NCBI RefSeq assembly: GCF_002079055.1
Contig: NC_047498.1
Span: 895,299 to 959,298 of the forward strand
Reading direction: 5' to 3'
Length of the DNA stretch: 64,000 nucleotides
From: Saccharomyces paradoxus
Taxonomy: Eukaryota; Ascomycota; Saccharomycetes; Saccharomycetales; Saccharomycetaceae
Of the stretch, positions 20,101 through 28,000 are shown piece by piece. The translations under genes and the position numbers were made by a program. Every line of letters begins with the position of its first letter. Within the stretch, counting starts at the first letter, position 1. Below the pieces are notes generated by a model. The model had not been told where the DNA came from. It did no database searches and worked only from the letters and a program-made list of their open reading frames with translations.

Positions 20101-21510
20101 GAAGTTAAACAACGTAGAGGCCGTGCTGGTAGAGTGCGTGAAGGTTTATCTTACAAGTTATTTTCTAAAAATTTGTACGAAAACGACATGATACCAATGC
20201 CAATCCCAGAAATTAAAAGAATCCCATTAGAATCGCTTTATTTATCTGTTAAAGCCATGGGCGTAAAAGACGTTAAGGCGTTTTTGAGTACAGCTTTGGA
20301 TGCCCCTCCTTTGCCAGCTTTACAGAAGGCAGAAAGGATCCTAACAACGGTAGGACTTGTAGATGAGTTCGACAAGTCGCTCACACAACTAGGTCAATTT
20401 ATCAGTTTGATGCCTGTTATGGATAGTAAGCATGGTAAATTGCTAATTTACGGTATTTTGTTTGGTTGTACGGATATTTGTGTTTTACTTGTCTCGATAC
20501 TCGGTATTGGAGCTTTGCCCTTTATCGGAGGTTTTGAAAATAGAGAAAAAATAAAGAGGGTGCTATGCAAATATGAAAGTCGTGGGGATTTATTCGCAGT
20601 ATTGGAAGTTGTCAAAGGTTACTTGAAAATCAAAGATCCAACCACCAAAAGAAAATACTTGAGGGACCATTTACTTTCCTATAACAAAATTAATGAAATC
20701 AAATCATCAAGAGCCCAATACTATTCTATTTTGAAAGATGTAGGCTTTCTACCGATGGGTTATAAAGCTGGAAACATCTCTGATTTGAATAGAAACGAGC
20801 GAAATTTTGATATCCTAAGGGCCATTCTCACAGGAGCATTCTATCCACACGTAGCCAGGGTTCAGCTGCCAGATGTAAAATATTTATCAACAAGTTCTGG
20901 GGCAGTAGAAAAGGATCCTGAAGCCAAAATGATCAAATACTGGATTAGAAGCGAAGAGTATCAAGACAAATTGGAAGAATATAAGACAAATAATTCGCAA
21001 GAAACGCAAAAAGTTGATTTGGAAGATTTGCCGTTACCTGCTACCAGGGCATTCATTCATCCAAGTTCCGTTTTGTTTTCAACCAATTCAGTAAACTTGG
21101 AAGACGCTAAATTACTCTCTGAAATAGAAGGTCCAATTTCTCGTCAGTCCAAAATACCAACCGTTGTAAGATATCCATTTGTGTTGTTTACCACATCTCA
21201 AGTTACTAACAAGTTGTATTTGAGAGACTTAACCCCAACTACCACATTGTCATTACTATTATTCGGCGGGGCGATCTCTTATGATATTGGAGGTACTATT
21301 CATTCACCGGGCATTATTGTTGACAATTGGCTCCCAATTAGGACCTGGTGTAAGAATGGTGTTTTGATCAAGGAATTGAGAACACAACTTGATGAGGCCA
21401 TAAGAAAGAAGTTAGAAAGTCCCGATTATGCTAAAAAATCTCAAATTGATAATTCTGACGCTGATAAAACTCTAAAAATTGTTGAAAAAATTGTAGCTTC
21501 CGAGCAATAG
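17200..21510 (+). CDS. YLR419W: Putative DEAH-box RNA helicase, DHX57/DHX29-like
   Basis: The 1436-residue protein has a basic N-terminal tail (1-55), a segment resembling a double-stranded RNA-binding fold (about 60-160), a UBA-like domain (about 367-405), an RWD domain (about 426-545) and a complete DEAH/RHA helicase core. Walker A is GETGSGKST from residue 627. The DEAH motif reads DEVH at 729-732. Motif SAT follows at about 761, and QRRGRAGR starts near 971. A helicase-associated and OB-fold region forms the C-terminus. The order UBA-RWD-helicase matches metazoan DHX57; DHX29, a translation-initiation helicase, is a relative. Its substrate in yeast is not established. The promoter carries PAC/RRPE-type elements, hinting at co-expression with ribosome assembly genes. 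It is one residue longer than the S. cerevisiae protein as I recall it. Confidence 0.95.
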   Translation: MAKKTKSNSKNSTPVNDVPVAAGKKKAKGKKGQEQEPEDDKRAKQQSNRAKVTSTASWTGKLPHTILHETCQKRKWNKVEYDMKKIGDKGFIAIAVLSFTDPKTKETLTTRMSDPTYDKASGKGIVIPQETPVEARHIASTIALYRVAYNTNLHMMLPPNHRKTWYALDDFRKDNLKTNEKRINKLFDLDPFKTMVEDRKLKLQREKDQAAQNNQAQKEQVAQTILSSHSGLSSSRKNPKERKSTSHKHSHNPSLVRFPKKVWENSIFVDLDESSRQLIETSLKEKIDWQNKKITHNNNTITEDREDLKAKLLTLQFRPKHVEEAMLYKDPLSFLLFNLPEDDLPPFFHKKKGDTKNKVEISNLPLSTRMIIERLTEIGVSSDEALLALQQNDMNENEAAGFLTRENLPTLNNNTNETVSETESIECWNQELESLESIYEGCVMDTKENSHYTLNLIEKLKIKLKVYRTKNYPASLPGIVVSTFDKNYKLPDYIKKQILTKLLHYLQEGNLIGDMLVYHIYEWLKDNIFEIIDNPGPLVPELDSKSTINKRNIPNGKKNTNNSSSRKFVKNTISEDMLCVLKEEYIKRIKSPEYKNMQLIREQLPAWKKQKVIIDIINKNEVVLITGETGSGKSTQVVQFVLDFLQREESDFGKTRIVCTQPRRISAIGLAERVSDERCVACGDEVGYVIRGVNKTKAFTRIKFMTTGVLVRLLQNARTMLEDTIVVIDEVHERSIDTDLIVTLMKNLLHKVRGMKIVLMSATVNVDLFKKFFPGLATCHIEGRTFPITDYFLEDILDDLDFKIKREKALYYGDDDNADERSNDDQYLKPRADSKFFSSGQINYDLLCQVVEHVDKRLKDADNNGSIIVFLPGVGEINKCCNLLANKTNGVDFIVLPLHSALTPEDQKRVFKKYHRKRKVVVSTNIAETSITIDDCVATIDTGRAKSMFYNPKDNTTKLIESFISKAEVKQRRGRAGRVREGLSYKLFSKNLYENDMIPMPIPEIKRIPLESLYLSVKAMGVKDVKAFLSTALDAPPLPALQKAERILTTVGLVDEFDKSLTQLGQFISLMPVMDSKHGKLLIYGILFGCTDICVLLVSILGIGALPFIGGFENREKIKRVLCKYESRGDLFAVLEVVKGYLKIKDPTTKRKYLRDHLLSYNKINEIKSSRAQYYSILKDVGFLPMGYKAGNISDLNRNERNFDILRAILTGAFYPHVARVQLPDVKYLSTSSGAVEKDPEAKMIKYWIRSEEYQDKLEEYKTNNSQETQKVDLEDLPLPATRAFIHPSSVLFSTNSVNLEDAKLLSEIEGPISRQSKIPTVVRYPFVLFTTSQVTNKLYLRDLTPTTTLSLLLFGGAISYDIGGTIHSPGIIVDNWLPIRTWCKNGVLIKELRTQLDEAIRKKLESPDYAKKSQIDNSDADKTLKIVEKIVASEQ

Positions 21511-21779
21511 TAACTTAATCCCACTGTAGTCCCTGTATAGTAATTACCATCTTCATTTCCGAAAAGGATTTTTTTTTTTTTTTGACTTATAGAATATCAC
21601 AAAGTATAAAAGACTAACATAAAAAGTGAAGATTTTCAAAATTATTACGATCGCCTTTTTTCTCTTCGTTGAATAGGAACTAAAATCTCATAGACTATAC
21701 ACAGTACATTTGTCTTCGTCATCGCCTAAAGATCTAGTAGCGCTGCCAAAGTAAGAAAAATTAAAAAAAAGAAAAGTAA
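21511..21779. other. YLR419W 3' flank to tRNA-Leu
   Basis: AT-rich sequence with a long T-run at about 21570-21583 (likely gene 3' end). An A-rich tract at 21762-21775 provides the T-run Pol III terminator for the minus-strand tRNA. No gene is seen. Confidence 0.6.
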
Positions 21780-21863
21780 TGAAGGATGCGAGGTTCGAAC
21801 TCGCGCGGACAACCGTCCAACAGATCTTAAGTCTGCCGCCTTAGACCACTCGGCCAACCCTCC
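21780..21863 (-). tRNA. tL(UAA): tRNA-Leu (anticodon UAA), no intron
   Basis: Read on the minus strand, the gene starts GGAGGGT, which pairs with ATCCTTC of the 3' acceptor strand, followed by discriminator A. The A box resembles TGGCCGAGTGG and the B box is GTTCGAACC within the T arm. The anticodon loop CTTAAGA gives UAA. A long variable arm, typical of class II leucine tRNAs, is present and total length is 84 nt. There is no intron. A T-run (A-tract on the plus strand) lies just beyond the 3' end. Ty-type LTR remnants sit directly upstream, as is common for Pol III genes. Confidence 0.97.
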
Positions 21864-21946
21864 ATCAATAATGTGAATGATGGAGAATAAATTATTACAA
21901 CACCAAAGAAATACATAATATACTGAAAACCAACTAACCTACATCT

Positions 21947-22264
21947 TATGGGAGTGAAATTCTAATATCATCTCTCTAGTAGTATAATATCACATGCGGT
22001 GTAAGAAGATGACATAAATATTGAGAAACAGTCATCAAATTTAGTGGAAGCTGAAATGCAAGAATTGATAATGTAATAAGATAATGAATGACAACGTATA
22101 AAAGGAAAGAAGATAAAGTAATAACATTATGTTGAACTATCGATTCCCTTTTGTGGATTCCAATATCCTCGAGGAGAACTTCCAGTACAATCTGTACACC
22201 TAATATTATAGCCTTTAGCAACAATGGAATCCCAACAATCGTCCAATTATTCACGTATTTCTCA
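21947..22264 (+). repeat. Solo delta-type LTR (Ty1/Ty2 family), degenerate
   Basis: A stretch of about 318 bp aligns by eye from end to end with the Ty1/Ty2 delta long terminal repeat, including the internal CCTCGAGGAGAACTTC and TAATATTATAGCCTTT blocks and an end close to TTTCTCA. It has no internal element beside it, so it is a solo LTR. It begins about 83 bp upstream of the tRNA-Leu 5' end, the usual Ty1/Ty2 target zone. It is diverged and clearly an old fossil. Confidence 0.88.
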
Positions 22265-22290
22265 CTTATAAGGCCAATATAAAAGGGCTT

Positions 22291-22460
22291 CATCAATTTA
22301 ACTGAAGTTGAAATACAACGGTAGATGATGTAATGGGATCGTTGGATGGCGGCATATGAAAAGGAGGAGAAAAAACCATAATATTGCATTGGAATGCTGA
22401 TTCCCTTTTAAGGATCGCCAAATCCGCAAGAATGAATGATCAATGTATCATACACACATA
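22291..22460 (+). repeat. Second, more degraded delta-type LTR fragment
   Basis: Immediately after the first LTR, a second stretch resembles the middle of the same delta sequence, from the GAAGTTGAAATACAA block to the GATTCCCTTTTAAGGAT block, in the same orientation. It is incomplete and more diverged than the first, so it is probably older. The boundaries are approximate. Confidence 0.65.
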
Positions 22461-22754
22461 CCGTTTTTCCCCTAATCAAAAGCGTAAGTGTTACACCCAT
22501 CTAACCGCTAGAGTCATTTCATAGCTCTCCTGACTTCCATTAAATATAGCTTCTGAACGTGGGTTGAAAAGGCTTCAATTTCAATGTTTTTGTCAGTTAA
22601 CTATGAAAAAATTAGGGCTGTCACCTTTAGAAAATAAGCCACCAAGATATTCCTCTGTCATCACATAGTTTTACATGTAGGCGATACTAGTTTAACTGTC
22701 CTTCGGCGTCAACTTTTTTTTTTTCGAGAATAGTTGCAGAGTCAAATTTCATTA

Positions 22755-22770
22755 TTCGGAGAATTCCGAT
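22755..22770. promoter_or_regulatory. Ppr1-type UAS(URA) before URA4
   Basis: TTCGG-N6-CCGAT matches the Ppr1 site TTCGG-N6-CCGAA at nine of ten half-site bases. A TATATAAG box follows at 22793-22800, with the URA4 ATG at 22887. Ppr1 activates pyrimidine genes in response to dihydroorotate/orotate. Upstream of this site (22461-22754) I see nothing else. Confidence 0.85.
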
Positions 22771-22886
22771 GAATCGGCATCGTCAGAGAAGGTATATAAG
22801 AAGAGATAAACACCTTTGAAAGATAGCACATACTTCGACAGGGTACTGGAAGCCAACACGTCACGTAGCTAATATTGAAAAATAAA

Positions 22887-23981
22887 ATGGTACAAGAAAT
22901 AAATTTAGGTTTGACATGTGATATGCATGTTCATGTAAGAGAAGGTGCGATGTGTGAACTAGTCACCCCCAAGATTAGAGATGGCGGAGTTTCAGTAGCT
23001 TACATCATGCCAAATTTACAGCCTCCAATTACCACACTGGATAGAGTGATTGAATACAAAAAAACACTACAAAAATTAGCTCCTAAGACTACCTTTCTAA
23101 TGAGTTTTTATCTTTCTAAAGACTTGACTCCAGATTTAATCCATGAAGCCGCCCAGCAACATGCAATTCGTGGAGTAAAATGCTATCCAGCAGGAGTAAC
23201 AACAAATTCGGCTGCTGGGGTGGATCCAAATGATTTCAGTGCTTTTTACCCAATTTTCAAGGCTATGGAAGAAGAGAACCTGATATTAAACTTGCATGGA
23301 GAAAAACCTTCTGTTCATGAGGGAGACGAAGAGCCTATTCATGTATTGAATGCAGAGGAAGCCTTTTTACCGGCCTTGAGAAAATTGCATGATGACTTCC
23401 CAAACTTGAAAATAATTTTAGAGCATTGCACTAGCGAGTCGGCAATAAAGACAATTGAGGATATAAATAAGAACGTAAAGAAAGCTGCTGACGTAAGAGT
23501 TGCCGCTACATTGACGGCTCATCACCTCTTTTTAACAATTGATGATTGGGCTGGAAATCCGGTAAATTTTTGCAAACCTGTTGCAAAACTTCCAAATGAT
23601 AAAAAAGCCTTAATCAAAGCTGCAGTATCAGGGAAGCCATATTTTTTCTTTGGATCTGATTCAGCTCCTCATCCCGTACAAAATAAAGCCAAGTACAAGG
23701 GTGTTTGCGCCGGAGTCTACTCACAATCCTTTGCGATCCCTTATATCGCCCAAGTTTTTGAAGAGCAAAATGCTTTAGAGAACTTAAAAGGCTTTGTTTC
23801 TGACTTTGGAATTTCTTTTTACGAGGTTATAGATAACGAAGTTGCTTCTTTAGATAAGGCGATATTATTCAAGAGTGAACAAGTTGTCCCTCAGTCTATA
23901 AGCGATGGCAAAGAAATAAGTATCATCCCATTTAAAGCTGGCGATAAACTAAGCTGGTCAGTGAGATGGGAACCTCGTTGA
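22887..23981 (+). CDS. URA4: Dihydroorotase Ura4
   Basis: The 364-residue protein is a monofunctional class II-type dihydroorotase. It catalyses the third step of de novo pyrimidine synthesis, cyclising carbamoyl aspartate to dihydroorotate. The binuclear zinc site is complete: H14-x-H16 in DMHVHVRE, the carboxylated lysine K98 in GVKCYPAG, H137 in LHGE, H180 in LEHC and D258 in GSDSAPH. The ATG at 22887 follows a TATA box and a Ppr1-type site, which explains its regulation by pathway intermediates. An in-frame TTG four codons upstream is not used. It is convergent with RPN13. Confidence 0.98.
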   Translation: MVQEINLGLTCDMHVHVREGAMCELVTPKIRDGGVSVAYIMPNLQPPITTLDRVIEYKKTLQKLAPKTTFLMSFYLSKDLTPDLIHEAAQQHAIRGVKCYPAGVTTNSAAGVDPNDFSAFYPIFKAMEEENLILNLHGEKPSVHEGDEEPIHVLNAEEAFLPALRKLHDDFPNLKIILEHCTSESAIKTIEDINKNVKKAADVRVAATLTAHHLFLTIDDWAGNPVNFCKPVAKLPNDKKALIKAAVSGKPYFFFGSDSAPHPVQNKAKYKGVCAGVYSQSFAIPYIAQVFEEQNALENLKGFVSDFGISFYEVIDNEVASLDKAILFKSEQVVPQSISDGKEISIIPFKAGDKLSWSVRWEPR

Positions 23982-24192
23982 TATGCAACAATATGTAGAC
24001 TCACTTGAGAGTATAGACTGTACATACATATTTATGGGAAAAATAAAGTAACCTTCCAATAGAAGTTGTAGATGCCATTTCCATGCCTATTGTTATGATC
24101 CGTATCTCTTTACAGATGCTCACAGCCAAAATTGCCGACGTGGCATTTTTTCTTTTGGAGTTTTATTTGTCAAAAAATGCTAGAATCTTGAC

Positions 24193-24660
24193 TTAATCTT
24201 GCATATTAACATCCACATCTTGGGCTTTTTGTTTTTCGTCATGACTTTCTTCCTCATTATCACTTTCACCACCGTTATTCAGCACTTCAATCATCTTGTC
24301 ATAAATTTCTTTATCTTTCGCACTCAATTCATTTAGAGGCAAGTTACCTGAACTCTTCTCTTGTAACCAAAAGAAGTACATTTCGTTAGATGAAAAAACT
24401 AAAGCAAATATTCTGCCACTCTTAGTGGATTTTATCGGAACCCACATCGTTTCTCCTGGAATCAAAATTAAAGAGATAGGATCAAGCTCTCTTCCAACTG
24501 GCTTTTCCGTAGGACGCCACTCAAAATCCCAAAATCCTAATTCTTCTTCTTCATTTGGTTTGATCTCGATCTCACCCTGAACTGGAATTGGCGTACATAG
24601 ACGGGAGTCTTCGTTATATTCACAAAAACCAGCCCTAAACTTAATTACAGTTGAACTCAT
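24193..24660 (-). CDS. RPN13: Proteasome ubiquitin receptor Rpn13
   Basis: The 155-residue protein consists of a PRU (Pru/PH-like) domain (about 1-110, with PISLILIPGETMWVPIKST and FFWLQEK) and an acidic C-terminal tail. Rpn13 docks on Rpn2 in the 19S regulatory particle and binds ubiquitin through PRU loops. Like other budding-yeast Rpn13 it lacks the C-terminal UCH37-binding domain of animal proteins. The start is the ATG at 24660 (MSSTVIKF). S. cerevisiae starts two codons further upstream with MSM; here upstream codons read TTG-ACA-AGT, so that upstream ATG is absent. An Rpn4-like element is present in the promoter. The acidic tail differs from the S. cerevisiae tail by small changes. Confidence 0.96.
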   Translation of the reverse strand: MSSTVIKFRAGFCEYNEDSRLCTPIPVQGEIEIKPNEEEELGFWDFEWRPTEKPVGRELDPISLILIPGETMWVPIKSTKSGRIFALVFSSNEMYFFWLQEKSSGNLPLNELSAKDKEIYDKMIEVLNNGGESDNEEESHDEKQKAQDVDVNMQD

Positions 24661-24771
24661 ACTTGTCAACGCTATATTATGAAACCAAACTCACCGGCCA
24701 CTTGAGTAGTTTTTTGACGCCCTTATAGAACCTAATCTATTGGACATAGTAAAGTAATTAGTAGCAAAGCT

Positions 24772-24780
24772 TTCGCCACC
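24772..24780 (-). promoter_or_regulatory. Rpn4 (PACE-like) element before RPN13
   Basis: The minus strand reads GGTGGCGAA, one base from the PACE consensus GGTGGCAAA. It lies about 112 bp upstream of the RPN13 ATG in the 341-bp region shared with DCK1. Position and orientation suit Rpn4 control of a proteasome gene. The remainder of this divergent gap shows nothing else I can name. Confidence 0.7.
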
Positions 24781-25001
24781 TCGGTAAACACAGATCACGT
24801 AATACGGAAGAATTTTAACTGAAATATATCAATAACGTATATCAAGGAGGGGATGGCCTGGTGAATTGGAAATTATATAATTGATTTAAGCAACCGGTTG
24901 CGCACCGCTCCAGTTTAATACTACTTCAATTGAAATTATAAAGGGCCAAAAATTAGTCATATAGAACAAGAATCGTGTTTTTCAGGGAGAATAACATTAC
25001 A

Positions 25002-28000
25002 ATGTCACAACAGGATTCACAGCGCTGGCTGCCCACAGATCGGCTAATATATGGTGTGCTTGTCAAATCTTTCCTCCCCTTGCAACGGTACCCTGAACTG
25101 GTATATGAGAACAGTAACTATGCAAACGTTTATGTGGGTGCTGAAATTTACGTTTTCGAAGAATCTGTGGATAGAAAATGGTGCAGAGCGTACCAGTGTC
25201 TACGACCTTTTCCTGAAGAATTCATATCGAATATGAATTCAGCGAATGATGTTCTGCCAGACGTGAAACCAAAAGTAGTAGTTTTTCCTAGAAAGTTCGT
25301 TCACTTTGAACCCGAAAAGGCTGTCAGCACAATGCCATTTTTTAAAGCGCCCAGTGCTGACGATTTCAAACCCTTGATTAGTAAAGAATGTGAGTCCCGT
25401 TCATTTTGTGACAGCCTATATGTTAGTTCTACCGATGATATATCAACTGGTAAACCAAGAAAGACACCGAGACCTCCGTTTCCTTTCTTCAGGTACCAAA
25501 AGAGGTCTTTTAAAGACGAAATGGGTCCTATATTATCTCTTATTTCGTCGCATGTTTACTCCATGTACTCAATCGGAGAGTTTTCTATATATAGAAAAAT
25601 GATAAAGCTGTATTATGATTTGGACACTATACGATTTCGGTTATCTATGAATTTAACAACAGAGACTGAGAAAATCAACCTGATAAGAGCAGCAACATCC
25701 TTGCGAACCAAAATCGCAAAGTTTTTGTCTTCTACATACAGGAAGAATAAACTAATCGCTAACTCTACTCCAAGAAACCCGGATCCATATGGTTTTGAAG
25801 GAATTTTTGCCAGGGATATTGATACTGGCGAATTACTTTCGTACGAGATCGACAAACTTAGAACTTTAGTGTCATCTTCTATGCTTTGTGGTTTAACTAA
25901 TAGCTTTCCTACTATACCTGTAGTAGAATCTGAGGATGAATCCTCGTCTAACGGAATATTTGGCACGGTTAGGTCGAGCATTTTGGTTAACTTGAAAGAT
26001 CTGGCATGGGATCCCTCCATATCAAATCCCAAATATCAAGATCTTTCTATTTGTGTATACTTAAGGACTAAAGAAGAAGTTTTAACAGAATCTTTTACCA
26101 TGACGAAGTCGTCCGATATGGAGGCAGCCCTAGATGAAATACCTGCAATGCTATTCAAAAACATTTTAGAAACGATAATGCATAAAAATAAAGTATACTT
26201 GGTAGTAGTACTGAAGGAAACAATAGCGATTACAACAGAAACTGCTCCGGAGATTTCATCCTACAATATATCGACCCAAGAGTCAAGTTCACATTCCCCA
26301 TTTTCTCCGTTTAATTCATCCGCTGAGAATAAAATTGACCACGTGAAAAAGGGTTTAGCCGCTGGAGTTATTGACATATCTCCAGTGTTCAAATTTTATA
26401 ACGGTCCATCAGTTGCAAATAAAGCTCAAAGGTTTAATCTTTATCTCTATAGCTCTGACTCTTCAGATTCGCATCATCTTAATCCTTCAAAAGATACGGA
26501 TTTGGGTTGGGGCGGTTTAATTAATAAAATCATAAAAGATTCTTCGGAAGGTGTGTCTGTGAATCCTAGGGCTGTTTCTTTATCGGTAACTGTAAAGGAA
26601 ATTATAGGCAAACAAGAAGCGGAGAAAGTACTCTCCACGTCTTTAGTACCGATAAGATGTATTCCCACATACTTTTATGATACCATGTTTAGTCAAGCAG
26701 AGAGAATTTATCTGAGCTTGGGCAGGGTGTCACTTTGTGGGCTTGCTTCAGCAGATACAAATATAGAAAACGTTACGGTTCAAATATCCTGTAGGAATAA
26801 AGCTGTGAAGTTTTGCAAAAATAAGCTTGAAGAGAGATCTGGGGACTGGAAATTCGTTTCAGTGCGCCCGAATGAGAGCATAGGGGAATCAATTAGGATA
26901 GAAGGGGTAGAGAACATGAACGAGGACGAAACATTGAGGGTGCTCGTATATTTGAACGGATTTTTGATGGCAAAATCAAACATACATATCAAGAAAAAGA
27001 ACGAAATCATAGAATATAGAAAAGGTACCGTATTCCAGATAATGTCGTCTAAATCAGTACCTTTGATTCACTTAGAACTTGAAGCATCATATTTTGGTCG
27101 GAAATACAATATCAATCCCGCCATTGCAAATTTCCTGATCCTCCAAACCAAGAATGTTGAATTCGACCAGCAACTTAAAAAACATTACGCAGTTACATTG
27201 AAGAACCTGAACAACGTTTCATTTAAAGATTTGCTAAAACATTTTGACACAATTTTAGCACATTATTTGTTGCTTCTTGAATTGGTAAATGAAGCTGCTG
27301 ATAAAAAAGGTCTTTCTCCAAGTTTACCCAGTATTGTATTCAGTGAATTCGTCAAGTTTTTAAACTTAATGTTAACACACCAAGAAAATTCTAGGTATTG
27401 GTTCAATAGGCTATACAAAAAAGTTCTGTCAAAGGAGTTAGAATGCCCTAATGTTGCACCGACACTAATAAAACATATGACAATAATCTTTGATAGGAGT
27501 CATTCTTCTTGGACTAGAACAGGAACAGCTGTCTGTCGAACCATTCTATACCTAATCGTACTGGCAATCGGTTCGTCTCATTCGGACGAAATGCCTAATT
27601 TCAGGGAGTTTTTTAGAAGCTTGCACAAATTTTTGATGCTTCCTGATGAGCCGATAATGGCGGACCAAATTTTGTTAATAGAAAGCTTTCCCTCTATGCT
27701 AGAAACAATGACTAATCATTGTAAGGTGGACGACTTGGTTCGTTTTGCGATCGAATTGTTTGAATGTTGCCAGGAAAAAGAAATAAATCAAAAAATGTAC
27801 TCCAAAACTCTCTCAATTCGAGAAGAAGAGTACTTGAATGCAAAGTTTACTTGCCTGTTGAAATTGATTAACAAGAAGGTTTTGCGAAGGTATTTAACCA
27901 CTACGGAATCTGTAGATAAACTGAGGTTGCAATTTTTATCTAAAACCCTTGAATGGGTACTTACACCGTATGCTCCAGGTGATGATAAACGTTTTCATGT

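Noticed and set aside
24975-25001. Nine-codon upstream extension of DCK1
   Set aside because: The extension begins with GTG; the ATG at 25002 gives the known 1932-residue protein.
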